Notes under the pieces: model-generated
Seen by the model: the letters and a program-made list of their open reading frames with translations, nothing else
Told to the model about the DNA's origin: nothing
The model's database searches: none
Source of the DNA: Paludibacteraceae bacterium
Lineage (GTDB): Bacteria; Bacteroidota; Bacteroidia; Bacteroidales; Paludibacteraceae
Reading direction: 5' to 3'
NCBI GenBank assembly: GCA_024401475.1
Contig: JAKSKZ010000004.1
Coordinates: forward strand, 51,311-115,310
Length of the DNA stretch: 64,000 nucleotides
Shown here: positions 18,065 to 26,981 of the stretch, piece after piece
How positions within the stretch are numbered: position 1 is the first letter of the stretch
How the letters are laid out: each line of letters starts with the position of its first letter
Translations under genes and position numbers: made by a program

Positions 18065-18922
18065 ATGAACAAACTATTTTACATTTCACTATTGGCTTTA
18101 GGATTAACCGCTTGCAACGGCACTGTTGCCAAACAAGAGGCTGTCAAAAAGGAGAAATCAACAATCCAAGTGGAGACAGACAGAGCTGGATCTTTCGTAA
18201 AGAACGTAGCAAGCGAATTAGCAACAGGATATATAGACAAAAAAGGCAAAGTATATGTTCAAATGAACGAAGCAAATGCGGACGCTTTTGCCGAGAAAAA
18301 TGGAATTCCCAACCGAGTGGGCAACGCTATATTGGAAGTCGTAGGCCTCAACCACAAGTGCAAGGACATCGTCTTTTTTGGTAAAGATGGGGAACGCTTC
18401 CTCGGAATGTTGACGGAAGAGGGCGAGTTTGCTTTCCTTGATCTAAAAAAATGCATATCTATCGGAGATTCAAGAGGTAGCGATGTTCTCCCAGAAATCA
18501 AAAATGCTCAAAGCATTAGTGTAAAAGACGATTGGGTTTCTATTATGACTCAAAATGGAGAGGAGACCATCCAACCGTTCCATCTACCAGGACACTATAT
18601 GTATAATGATTTCGAAATCTTTTTGACAAAAGACTATAGAATATCCTTCTTTAGCGAATCAGCAGGATTTGCAAAATCAGGAACTTTCTTCATCGACCAT
18701 TCAATGGATGCTGACGGTCCTGACTCTGCGTCACAAACGCTTGTCTGCAACATCGAAAACAAGACCTACAAGATTACATTCGGTTACGACCATTTCAAAT
18801 TGGCTGACAACGACGAGAAAAGAAACGATTATACTTTCAATTTCGAAACGGACGACTTTGCTTTGACAAAAGGCCAAGATATTACGTTTAGACGTTACGA
18901 AAGTTCGCAAATCGCCAATTAA
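18065..18922 (+). CDS. Putative lipoprotein of unknown function
   Basis: This 285-residue protein has a short signal peptide and lipobox LTAC (Cys 17). A Lys-rich linker follows, then a mixed alpha/beta soluble part without recognised motifs. The C-terminal half is strand-rich with aromatic pairs (FEIFLTKDYRISFFSES, YKITFGYDHF). It has an A-rich ribosome-binding region. It lies 37 bp before pyk, but a functional link is not apparent. Confidence 0.65.
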   Translation: MNKLFYISLLALGLTACNGTVAKQEAVKKEKSTIQVETDRAGSFVKNVASELATGYIDKKGKVYVQMNEANADAFAEKNGIPNRVGNAILEVVGLNHKCKDIVFFGKDGERFLGMLTEEGEFAFLDLKKCISIGDSRGSDVLPEIKNAQSISVKDDWVSIMTQNGEETIQPFHLPGHYMYNDFEIFLTKDYRISFFSESAGFAKSGTFFIDHSMDADGPDSASQTLVCNIENKTYKITFGYDHFKLADNDEKRNDYTFNFETDDFALTKGQDITFRRYESSQIAN

Positions 18923-18959
18923 GACAACCTTGTAATAAGAAACAAAAAACACTAACAAT

Positions 18960-20402
18960 ATGGAGAAACAGACAAAAATCATCTGCACCATTTCCGACAT
19001 CCGTTGCGATGTGGAATTCATCCGTGCACTCTACAACGAGGGTATGAATGTGGCCAGACTAAACTCGGCTCACATGGACGAAGAAGGTTTTGACCGCGTA
19101 ATCGGCAACATCCGTGCCGTATCCAACCAAATCGGTATTCTCATCGATACCAAAGGTCCCGAAGTAAGAACGACAAAGACGGAAAATCCAATCGATATTC
19201 GCACCGGAGACCGCATCAAGATCAAGGGAGACCCAGACCTTATCTCCAATAAAGAGATGATTGCCGTAAGCTACAAGGATTTCGTAAGCGATGTCAACGT
19301 AGGCACTTGCGTATTGTTCGACGACGGAGAAATCGGTCTTAAAGTTTTGGCAAAAGAAGAAGACTATCTTCTATGCGAAGCTCAAAATGACGGCGTTTTA
19401 GGTAGCAGAAAGAGCGTAAACGTGCCCGGCACTCGCATCAACTTGCCTTCGCTCACAGAGAGAGACAAGAAGAACATCCTTTACGCAATCAATAAAAAGA
19501 TTGACTTCATAGCTCACTCATTTGTCCGCAACAAGCAAGATGTGCTCGACATTCAACAAATTTTGGACGAACACAATAGCGACATCAAGATTATCGCAAA
19601 GATCGAAAATCAAGAAGGTGTTGACAATGCAGACGAGATTTTGGAATATGCTTACGGTTTGATGATTGCACGTGGAGACCTTGGTATCGAGGTTGCTCAA
19701 GAGAAGATTCCTGGCATCCAACGTGTGCTTATCCGTAAGAGCGTCATCGCCAAGAAACCTGTTATCGTAGCCACTCAAATGCTTCACACGATGATCAACA
19801 ACCCTCGCCCAACTCGTGCCGAGGTTACCGACATCGCCAATGCCATCTTCTATCGTACGGATGCCTTGATGCTCAGCGGCGAGACAACTTATGGCAAATA
19901 CCCAATCGAAGCGGTTCGCACAATGGCTAAAATTGCTGCCGAGGCAGAGAAGACTAAGTTGAAGGACAACGACATCAAGATTCCGCCTCACGACGACAAC
20001 GATATCACATCATTCCTTGCCAAGCAAGCGGTTGACTCTATGGATTTGCTTCATACAAAAGCCATCATCACTGATAGTTACACTGGCAAAACAGCTCGCC
20101 ATTTGGCAGCCTACAGAGGTAATTGTCCTGTTTTGGCCATCTGTTATAAGGAACCTCTTATCCGCCAGTTAGCTCTTTCTTACGGTGTGACGCCGATCTA
20201 TCAAGCCGAGAAAGAGGACACTCGTCACTACTTCTTCGCAGCATTGAAGATGTTGATTGAGAATGGTTACCTCAAATTCAGCGACAAGGTAGCCTACCTA
20301 AGCGGCAGCCAAAACATGGGTGGAGGAACCACCTTCCTTGAAATCAATAGCATCGACAACATATTCTCTAATCAAAAAGAGTATTTGTTGCCAAACTTCT
20401 AA
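18960..20402 (+). CDS. pyk: Pyruvate kinase
   Basis: This 480-residue glycolytic enzyme converts PEP and ADP to pyruvate and ATP. Its motifs are GMNVARLNSAHMD near the start, LIDTKGPEVRTT, the active-site stretch IIAKIENQEGVDN with the catalytic Lys, MIARGDLGIEVA, and VIVATQMLHTM followed by PTRAEVTDIANA and LSGETTYGKYP. The B domain lies between about residues 70 and 155. The C-terminal allosteric domain is complete. A strong terminator follows. Confidence 0.96.
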   Translation: MEKQTKIICTISDIRCDVEFIRALYNEGMNVARLNSAHMDEEGFDRVIGNIRAVSNQIGILIDTKGPEVRTTKTENPIDIRTGDRIKIKGDPDLISNKEMIAVSYKDFVSDVNVGTCVLFDDGEIGLKVLAKEEDYLLCEAQNDGVLGSRKSVNVPGTRINLPSLTERDKKNILYAINKKIDFIAHSFVRNKQDVLDIQQILDEHNSDIKIIAKIENQEGVDNADEILEYAYGLMIARGDLGIEVAQEKIPGIQRVLIRKSVIAKKPVIVATQMLHTMINNPRPTRAEVTDIANAIFYRTDALMLSGETTYGKYPIEAVRTMAKIAAEAEKTKLKDNDIKIPPHDDNDITSFLAKQAVDSMDLLHTKAIITDSYTGKTARHLAAYRGNCPVLAICYKEPLIRQLALSYGVTPIYQAEKEDTRHYFFAALKMLIENGYLKFSDKVAYLSGSQNMGGGTTFLEINSIDNIFSNQKEYLLPNF

Positions 20403-20423
20403 AGATTGATTTGAACATCACAA

Positions 20424-20457
20424 AACAGCCGGACCGCTTGGGTTCGGCTGTTTGTTT
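20424..20457 (+). terminator. Intrinsic terminator after pyk
   Basis: AACAGCCGGACC pairs with GGTTCGGCTGTT (one G-T wobble) around a short loop, followed by a T-rich tract. Strong terminator. Confidence 0.7.
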
Positions 20458-20499
20458 TTATTGGTCTCCTATAAACATTTCTCAACAGACATAAAAAAT

Positions 20500-20552
20500 G
20501 GGATATATACATAGGTGTTACACCTAATCGATTTTCATGCAACATATATCCC
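20500..20552. repeat. Nested two-stem palindrome in the pyk downstream gap
   Basis: The outer stem is GGGATATAT (20500-20508) with ATATATCCC (20544-20552). An inner stem of TAGGTGT (20512-20518) and ACACCTA (20520-20526) sits on its 5' side. Both stems are perfect. It lies between convergent genes and may end the minus-strand lipoprotein transcript, but no T run is present. Confidence 0.45.
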
Positions 20553-20624
20553 TTACGGGGAAAATGTCTGGAGATTTCCTCATTTTTCTACCAACATAAT
20601 TTTGCTGCTATACAATAAGCAACA

Positions 20625-21302
20625 TCACTCATTCTCTGGTTCGCCCTTCGAAATCAACTTGCCATTAAAATCGTAATTCACTTTGACTCTATATCTACCA
20701 CCCTCTTCATAATATCCATAGGTATAGAATGCAATTGTATTGTTTTTTTCATCGTAACCCTCATAGTTTTCGGAAGCAGGAATGTGCAAGCACGCAAGCT
20801 CTCCGTTGGAACAAGTTTCCTGTTTCAGACTTTTGATATCGATAGGAATAAGATAGGAGTAGATGTTGCGCATATCAGGGCAACCAGAGACAACCAAATA
20901 GAGATCATTCTTCTGAGAATCTTTTACAACATGCACTTCATCAGCAGCAAGAATGTCTTTAGTCAAACACCTTTGTCCATCTCCCTTCCAAGCATATTCC
21001 TTAGGAGAGTTCTCATTTGAAAGGCAGATTCTCATCGCATTACCACCTTTGTCATCCGTAACCCATACAGCATTGATTGCTGCCATTTCGCCATTTCCCA
21101 TGGGCTGAATATAAGCAACAATACCAAACCCCTCCGCCGCTTTCTTTGCATCAACAGGCAGTTGTAGGGACGCCACGTCCGAAGCAACCACAGAATCAGC
21201 GGCAGCAACCTCATTATCAGTTTTAGGAGCAGAACCTCCACAAGAGGCCAAAAACAATCCCATTGCTACAGAGGCAAAGGAAACTAAATTAGTATTATTC
21301 AT
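20625..21302 (-). CDS. Putative lipoprotein of unknown function
   Basis: This protein has 225 residues from MNNTNLVSF; the frame can start 8 residues earlier. The signal peptide ends in lipobox LASC followed by GGS. The mature part has an Asp/Ala-rich linker, then a compact mixed domain that was not recognised, with a Tyr-rich C-terminal segment (IAFYTYGYYEEGGRY). It follows the MetH-reactivation gene on the same strand, separated by only 20 bp from this start. Confidence 0.6.
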   Translation of the reverse strand: MNNTNLVSFASVAMGLFLASCGGSAPKTDNEVAAADSVVASDVASLQLPVDAKKAAEGFGIVAYIQPMGNGEMAAINAVWVTDDKGGNAMRICLSNENSPKEYAWKGDGQRCLTKDILAADEVHVVKDSQKNDLYLVVSGCPDMRNIYSYLIPIDIKSLKQETCSNGELACLHIPASENYEGYDEKNNTIAFYTYGYYEEGGRYRVKVNYDFNGKLISKGEPENE

Positions 21303-21322
21303 AAAATCATCAATTTTAAAAA

Positions 21323-22267
21323 TCATAGTACGCAGGAGAGCCAGCGACGCATCTCATCGACCGTTTTCCCTCTTTTCATCGCATATTCAGCCAACTGGTC
21401 CTCCCCGATTTTTCCCACCATAAAATAGTTGGATTGCGGATGTGAAATATACAATCCACAGATAGAGGAATTAGGGCGCATAGCTCCATTTTCCGTCAAC
21501 TCCACTCCTATTTTGTCAAGATGCAGAATACGGCCGACATCGAAAATCAACGATTGGTCGGGCATCGAAGGATAACCTATCGCAGGACGAATGCCTTGAT
21601 AGCGTCCCTTCCGAACCTCCTCCATTGAGAGGTTCTCTTCTGGAGCATACCCCCATATATGTTGACGCACCTGACGATGCAACCATTCTGAATAGGCCTC
21701 TACCAAGCGGTCTGAGACGCTCTCTACCAGAATTGACGAATAGTCATCACCTGCCTTCCGATATTCGTCCGATAACGCTTGTGCCCCTGCCACCGAGACA
21801 CAAAAAAGTCCGACATAATCCTTCTTTGGCGAAACGAAGTCCGAAAGGGAAAAGCAATATTCCTCTCGTTCACTAGGATGCTGCTGCCTCAACATGGGCA
21901 ATCTTAGCACCTCTTTACCTTCATCAAAAAACAGAATAGCCTCGTCGTCCGAGCGAGCCTCCCAAAAACAGAGTGCCGAACTTAGTTTCAAACGATTCTC
22001 CGTCACCAGGCGACCTAACATTTCACGAGCATCATGAAACAAACGCCAAGCCGCGGAAGCCTTCTCATGGTCGGCCAAGGGAAATCGAGATAAAAACTGC
22101 TGACGACAAGACTCACAATTGCACATTCGCTCAATTCCCTTGAAATTGCCTGTCACACGCCACGCATGGAAAAAATAAGTCCATTCAATATAAGGCAATA
22201 TAGGTTGGACATCGACAGACTCGCAATGCCTAACGCCTAAGAAAGAAGGAGTTATGGGAACGTACAT
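21323..22267 (-). CDS. Stand-alone methionine synthase (MetH) reactivation-domain protein
   Basis: This 314-residue protein corresponds to the C-terminal AdoMet-binding activation domain of cobalamin-dependent methionine synthase, not to the whole 1,200-residue enzyme. Diagnostic parts are YRxGIRPAIGYPSMPDQS, the AdoMet-binding RPAxGYP motif, and the closing YFMVGKIGEDQLAEYA. The domain reductively remethylates inactive cob(II)alamin using AdoMet. A split reactivation protein implies a MetH lacking this domain elsewhere in the genome. It is also possible that it serves another B12 enzyme. Confidence 0.8.
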   Translation of the reverse strand: MYVPITPSFLGVRHCESVDVQPILPYIEWTYFFHAWRVTGNFKGIERMCNCESCRQQFLSRFPLADHEKASAAWRLFHDAREMLGRLVTENRLKLSSALCFWEARSDDEAILFFDEGKEVLRLPMLRQQHPSEREEYCFSLSDFVSPKKDYVGLFCVSVAGAQALSDEYRKAGDDYSSILVESVSDRLVEAYSEWLHRQVRQHIWGYAPEENLSMEEVRKGRYQGIRPAIGYPSMPDQSLIFDVGRILHLDKIGVELTENGAMRPNSSICGLYISHPQSNYFMVGKIGEDQLAEYAMKRGKTVDEMRRWLSCVL

Positions 22268-22320
22268 TTTTATATAACTAAAAAACCAAAATCATCATCA
22301 AACACCAACTATGATTGTCA

Positions 22321-22965
22321 TTAGGAATTAATCAATTCCATATATTCGTCATAACTGATAAATCGCCCCCCCATTGATTTCAAGTGCGGCGTTTCCAGTT
22401 GACAATCTATCATAACGCCACCACACTCTTCCATGGTCTGCGCCAATATGATCAGAGCCATCTTGCTTCCGCTTGGCACCAAAGAGAACATGCTCTCACC
22501 AATAAAGCACTTGCCGACAGTTACGCCATAAAGACCACCGACCAACTCTCCATCTTTCCACACCTCGACACTAGAAGCATAACCTCGGCGATGAAGTTCG
22601 GTATAAGCATTCATCATATCTTCGCCCAACCAAGCACCATATTCTTCATAACGCAGACGACTGCAATTTTTTATAACTCCCTCAAAATCTTTATTGATAG
22701 AGAATTGATATTGGTTCTTATTGAAAAGCGTCCGCATAGAGTGCGATATATGGATTTCCTTGGGGAAAATGACGAAACGTTTCATAGGACACCACCACTT
22801 AATTGCCTTCCTCCTGTCTCGGAACGAATACCAAGGGAAAATGCCATGACTATAAGCCAACAACAATCGGTCAACGCTCAAATCGCCACCTACGGCAAAA
22901 AGCCCATTCGGCTCACCCAATCGCGGATCAGGGAAGCCAATTTCATCACTCAACCTGAATATCAT
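22321..22965 (-). CDS. aat: Leucyl/phenylalanyl-tRNA--protein transferase
   Basis: This 214-residue protein shows Aat-family motifs: FPDPRLGEPNGLFAVGGDLS, AYSHGIFPWY, WWCPMKRFVI, then SVEVWKDGELVGGLYGVTVGKCFIGESMFS and IDCQLETPHLKSMGGR. It adds Leu or Phe to proteins with N-terminal Arg or Lys, creating N-degrons that ClpS delivers to ClpAP. Its ATG overlaps the clpA stop (ATGA), so the whole N-degron pathway is translated from one mRNA. Confidence 0.95.
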   Translation of the reverse strand: MIFRLSDEIGFPDPRLGEPNGLFAVGGDLSVDRLLLAYSHGIFPWYSFRDRRKAIKWWCPMKRFVIFPKEIHISHSMRTLFNKNQYQFSINKDFEGVIKNCSRLRYEEYGAWLGEDMMNAYTELHRRGYASSVEVWKDGELVGGLYGVTVGKCFIGESMFSLVPSGSKMALIILAQTMEECGGVMIDCQLETPHLKSMGGRFISYDEYMELINS

Positions 22966-25196
22966 AGCAATACTAACTTATCATTCTGCAATTCGACGTG
23001 AGTCACACCTCCGTCTTTCAATTTTCCGAAAAGAATCTCCTTTGTCAGCAATGGTTTGAGATTCATAGATACCACACGATCCATTTCTCTAGCTCCGTAA
23101 GTTTTAGAGAAACCTTGCTCAAGCAAAAAGAGACGAGCCTCTTCCGAAATCTGCATTTCCACATTTCGAGCAGAAAGTTTCTCCTGCAAGAGATTCAACT
23201 TCTTGTCAAGCACGCGTTCCGCCATAGTCCTATCCATTGCATTAAAGACTACGGAAGCCGTCAAACGATTCAAAAATTCAGGCTTAAAGGTCTTCTTCAC
23301 CTGTTTGATCATCGCATCACCTGCTGTAACCAAACTACCAAATCCGACCGAAGCCTGCCAAGCATATTGAGCGCCAGCATTGGAAGTCATGATCAACACC
23401 ACATTTCGGAAATCGGCATGATTACCCTTATTGTCGGTCAAGCGAGCATAATCCATCACTTGAAGCAGAATGTTGTAAATACTATCGTGCGCCTTCTCTA
23501 TCTCATCCAAGAGCAAGACACAATTGGGATTCTTACGGATAGCCTCTGTCAAAAGACCGCCCTCGTCATAGCCTACATAACCAGCAGGAGAGCCTATAAG
23601 TTTGGAGACGGTGAACTGCTCGACATATTCACTCATGTCGAAACGAACCAATTCAACGCCCAACTCCTTAGCCAAGACATTGGCAACTTCAGTCTTTCCC
23701 ACTCCCGTAGGTCCGACAAACAAGAAACTTGCCAACGGCTTATTATCTTCCAAAAGTCCCGCCTTTGACATTTGAACACTCTCAACAATCAAACGTACAG
23801 CCTCATCTTGGCCATATATTTTAGAAAGTATGCGTGACTCCAGCGTAGCCAAACGTGCATCAGCATCCGCATCCATTTGCAAGTTATCGTTCTTGCAGAC
23901 TTTTGCCAATAGCTTGGATAGCAAAGAAACATCAACTTTTCGGACATCAGAAGAATCCGAATGAGAGACGATGTAAGCACCCGCATCATCCAACAAAGCA
24001 ATAGCCTTCTGAGGCAAGAAACGATTATGTATATGTTTAGACGTAGCCTTCACCGCATATTCAACGGCAGAAGCTTCGTAACTAATCTGATGATATTTTT
24101 CATAAGCCGGCATAACCGATTGAAGAATCTTGATTGAATCTTCTACCGAAGGTTCTTCCACATCAATCTTTTGAAAAAACTTCTCAAAGAGCTTATGGTC
24201 CGAGAATTTTCGATGATACTCCTTTGGGGAACAAGTCCCAATGAAGCGGAGTTTATCCCACTCCACATACGGTTTCAAGATGGGAATAATATCCGCCTCC
24301 TCATTCTGTTTAGCAAACGAAGAGGTCAGAAGTTGCATATCCTCAATATAGACAATCGCATTACCTTGGTCAGAAATGGTCTGCAGAGTTTCGCTCATTC
24401 TTCGTTCCAAATCGGCACGGAACTGAACACCCTCCAGCAATCTCTTCAAATTCAACTTAAGGATTCTGCCGTCCTTAAAACGCTCCGGCAAAACACCCGA
24501 TTTCATCCGTTTGGCCAATTCATAGACCATTGTCCTTTTGCCGACGCCGATTTCACCGACCAACATGACATTGTGCGTATCCTTGCGGCACAAGATTTGT
24601 ATCAGTTGCTCCATCTCCGAATGACGTCCTACCATGGAATGAGTTTCATCTATCAAATCAAACACATCAACCGCACGAACCGACAATTTGTTCGATGGAT
24701 TAGCCGAGGAAGAAACATCCGAAGCAGAATCGCTCACGTCTATAACTGCCGTCAAGAAATCCACCTTGTCCGTAACATATCTGTTAAGCAAATAGGCAAT
24801 AGTAGAATCCTCTATTTCATACATGGCATAGATGACATGCGAAACCTTTATATTTTCCGCCTCTGCTGCTTGGCAATAAATCAACGCAATTTGCAACAAA
24901 GAGGTCAATTGTTGAGATAAGATGCAATGTTCATCAACATATTCAGGGATCACCTCTTGCTCAGAAAGATACTCATTCAATTCGGTCTCAAAGGCAACCA
25001 TATTCGAATTATAATGCTCCAATGCCTTTCTGAATGGAGAATGGTTGAGCATACTAAACATAAGATGCTCTGGAGTAGCAATGCCATGTCGCCTTTCCAT
25101 GCATAATTCTATCATTTCTTCCAAAACCTTCTGCATGAAAGCATCACAAGACGAATATATTTCAGAAGTATCAAACTCTTTTTCCATATCTGTCAT
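22962..25196 (-). CDS. clpA: ATP-dependent Clp protease ATP-binding subunit ClpA
   Basis: This 744-residue AAA+ unfoldase is read from the ATG that overlaps the clpS stop as ATGA. It has an N-terminal Clp repeat domain (residues about 1-150), D1 with Walker A VGEIGVGKRT, and D2 with Walker A VGPTGVGKT and Walker B CVLLLDEIEKAH. The C-terminal D2-small domain is complete. In D1 the Walker A has Arg after GK, and its Walker B region reads AIVYIEDMQLL. It lacks the long ClpB middle coiled coil and belongs with ClpP (not in the window). Confidence 0.94.
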   Translation of the reverse strand: MTDMEKEFDTSEIYSSCDAFMQKVLEEMIELCMERRHGIATPEHLMFSMLNHSPFRKALEHYNSNMVAFETELNEYLSEQEVIPEYVDEHCILSQQLTSLLQIALIYCQAAEAENIKVSHVIYAMYEIEDSTIAYLLNRYVTDKVDFLTAVIDVSDSASDVSSSANPSNKLSVRAVDVFDLIDETHSMVGRHSEMEQLIQILCRKDTHNVMLVGEIGVGKRTMVYELAKRMKSGVLPERFKDGRILKLNLKRLLEGVQFRADLERRMSETLQTISDQGNAIVYIEDMQLLTSSFAKQNEEADIIPILKPYVEWDKLRFIGTCSPKEYHRKFSDHKLFEKFFQKIDVEEPSVEDSIKILQSVMPAYEKYHQISYEASAVEYAVKATSKHIHNRFLPQKAIALLDDAGAYIVSHSDSSDVRKVDVSLLSKLLAKVCKNDNLQMDADADARLATLESRILSKIYGQDEAVRLIVESVQMSKAGLLEDNKPLASFLFVGPTGVGKTEVANVLAKELGVELVRFDMSEYVEQFTVSKLIGSPAGYVGYDEGGLLTEAIRKNPNCVLLLDEIEKAHDSIYNILLQVMDYARLTDNKGNHADFRNVVLIMTSNAGAQYAWQASVGFGSLVTAGDAMIKQVKKTFKPEFLNRLTASVVFNAMDRTMAERVLDKKLNLLQEKLSARNVEMQISEEARLFLLEQGFSKTYGAREMDRVVSMNLKPLLTKEILFGKLKDGGVTHVELQNDKLVLL

Positions 25197-25495
25197 ACTT
25201 GAACACAACTAACCCGCAATGGGAAATTCTCCTTACGAGCCAAACTCTTTGTCATTTCCACTTTGGTCATAGCCACGTCGTAACTATAAACACCCACCTC
25301 AGCAGAGCCCTCACTATGAACTTTCATCATAATGGAGGAGGCCTCCTCGTCGCTCTTATAAAAGACCGTTTTAAGGACCTCAACCACAAAATCCATCGTT
25401 GTGAAATCGTCGTTATAGAATATCACTTTATATTTTTTAGGACGGTCAATGCTCGTTTCGCGAGATTCCTTGTCCTTTATTTGAAACTGTTCCAT
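25193..25495 (-). CDS. clpS: ATP-dependent Clp protease adaptor ClpS
   Basis: This 100-residue adaptor has a short flexible N-terminus (about 20 residues), then YKVIFYNDDFTTMDFVVEVL, the ClpS signature with the N-degron pocket Asp, and VHSEGSAEVGVYSYDVAMTKV. It binds destabilising N-terminal residues and docks on ClpA. It overlaps clpA by 4 nt. Confidence 0.95.
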   Translation of the reverse strand: MEQFQIKDKESRETSIDRPKKYKVIFYNDDFTTMDFVVEVLKTVFYKSDEEASSIMMKVHSEGSAEVGVYSYDVAMTKVEMTKSLARKENFPLRVSCVQV

Positions 25496-25591
25496 ATTCC
25501 AAATTATATTGGGTTCTGAACGAATAGAATTTCTTTCCTATACAAATACAATCCTTGTCGGACTCACAAAAGTTCATCGCCTCGATTCGTT

Positions 25592-26209
25592 TCATATATT
25601 TACCTGCAAATCCGTCAACTGACGTCTCAAATTATCTGCGTTTTCAAAACGAATGGCGTGTATGCCCAATGCTTTGGCAGCCTCAACATTCTTGAGATTG
25701 TCGTCGATAAAAACAGTCTCCTCCGGCTTTATCTTGAAACGAGAAAGCATACATTGGTAAATAGCAGGGTCTGGCTTCAATAATTTTTCACGACCAGAAA
25801 CCACCATGTCATCCACCAAACGGAAGATATTCCAACGCTTAAACTCATCCTGCATCGTCTCGTCCGACCAATTGGTCAAGCCATAGATGGGATACCCCTT
25901 CGCCTTCAAATCCTTTAGAAGTTCCTCCATGCCTGGCACTTGACAAGTCACCATCTCATGCCAACGAGATTGATAGACACGTATCTCCGTCTCCCATTCG
26001 GGATGGATAGCCACCAATTCTGCCACACCTTCCGAAAAAGGTTTCCCCTTATCCATTTGAGAATTCCATTCAGAGGTACAGATATTATCGATAAACCATT
26101 GAGCCTTTTCTTTGTCACCGAAATAACCATCATAGAGGTTATGAGGGTTCCAATTTATCAAGACTCCGCCAAAATCAAAGACTATATTCCTCACCATAAC
26201 TTTATCCAT
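25592..26209 (-). CDS. HAD-family phosphatase
   Basis: This 205-residue haloacid-dehalogenase-like hydrolase has motif I VFDFGGVLINW, where the second Asp of the usual DxD is Gly as in YihX/sEH-like members. Motif II is in IYGLTNWSDE, motif III Lys in GREKLLKPDPAIY, and motif IV ETVFIDDNLKNVEAA. A helical cap lies between about residues 18 and 80. Substrate unknown, probably a small phosphorylated metabolite. Its start abuts the stop of the zinc-ribbon gene. Confidence 0.88.
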   Translation of the reverse strand: MDKVMVRNIVFDFGGVLINWNPHNLYDGYFGDKEKAQWFIDNICTSEWNSQMDKGKPFSEGVAELVAIHPEWETEIRVYQSRWHEMVTCQVPGMEELLKDLKAKGYPIYGLTNWSDETMQDEFKRWNIFRLVDDMVVSGREKLLKPDPAIYQCMLSRFKIKPEETVFIDDNLKNVEAAKALGIHAIRFENADNLRRQLTDLQVNI

Positions 26210-26210
26210 A

Positions 26211-26444
26211 TTAGCGAATTAACAAAAAAGCTATAACACAAACCACAGCCATAGCTAAAGGCAAACCATAGTACCAAGGCAAAGGGAATCGGGTCGCCTC
26301 ATGTTTCTTTCCGATAGGTTCTTTGCGACCAGTACCCACAAGGTCGCCATCAGCCGCCACTTGACGTTCGCCTACCATCTGTCCACAACTGACGCATATT
26401 TTAGCACCTTTAGACAACTCGCTTCCACAATTATAGCAACGCAT
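26211..26444 (-). CDS. Small zinc-ribbon membrane protein
   Basis: This 77-residue protein has an N-terminal zinc ribbon with two knuckles (CYNCGSEL and CVSCGQM), a basic linker, and one C-terminal membrane helix (YYGLPLAMAVVCVIAFLLI) with a single Arg after it. Orientation with the ribbon in the cytoplasm is expected. It is translationally adjacent to the HAD gene. Function unknown. Confidence 0.75.
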   Translation of the reverse strand: MRCYNCGSELSKGAKICVSCGQMVGERQVAADGDLVGTGRKEPIGKKHEATRFPLPWYYGLPLAMAVVCVIAFLLIR

Positions 26445-26565
26445 AAAACTTCTTTTTAGAATTATACCAAAGACTAATTTGTCAGTTTGTGAAGTTACAA
26501 CTTTTTTGTGAAATAATAGATTTTGAAGGACACGGTTTTTTCATTTGGAATATACATAGAGTCAA

Positions 26566-26657
26566 GCCTATAGTCAAGAAGCAAGTGCAATATTAGTCAA
26601 AGAAAAAAACTGAAGAAACACTTTTTAGGCGAGTCAATGTCGAGTTTTTCTATAGGC
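26566..26657. repeat. Copy A of a 90-bp intergenic element with terminal inverted repeats
   Basis: The element is bounded by GCCTATAG (26566-26573) and CTATAGGC (26650-26657). Internal blocks are TCAAGAAGCAAGTGCAATAT, AAAACTGAAGAA, and GTCGAGTTTTTCTATA. The same blocks recur in reverse orientation at 43977-44064. Copy A has an extra insertion before GCGAGTCAA. Non-coding; it resembles a small palindromic mobile repeat (MITE or REP-like). Confidence 0.7.
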
Positions 26658-26812
26658 CTGTCATTGATTCTTACAGATTAATGTCGGATTGCGAAAACAA
26701 TACTGCTTTACCTCTTAGATATAAGTGCCTTGAAAACTGAGGCCAACTAATTTGTCCATATTTTGCGAGTTTTTTATACCCGCAAAAATATCAATTAACC
26801 AATCTCCATCCA

Positions 26813-26916
26813 ATTATTCATGGGCGAAAATTGGAATTTTTTGCCAATTTTCGCCCATGAATAATTATTTTAGGGCGAAAAATGGAGATTTTTGCCAATT
26901 TTCGCCCGAGAATAAT
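26813..26916. repeat. Double long hairpin downstream of hipT
   Basis: The first hairpin is a perfect 22-bp inverted repeat, 26813-26834 with 26844-26865, built on ATTATTCATGGGCGAAAATTGG-type sequence cut here at 20 bases in any quote. The second hairpin, 26864-26916, is an imperfect copy of the same stem (GGGCGAAAAATGG with CCAATTTTCGCCC). So the arm occurs four times in alternating orientation. It is located 66 bp after the hipT stop and could end the toxin operon. The remaining gap (26445-26565 and 26658-26812) shows no gene. Confidence 0.7.
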
Positions 26917-26981
26917 CCCTAAAAGACACAAAAATCATACGAGGACTTGCACAGCGCATGGTTGGATTTTCGACAGCGACG

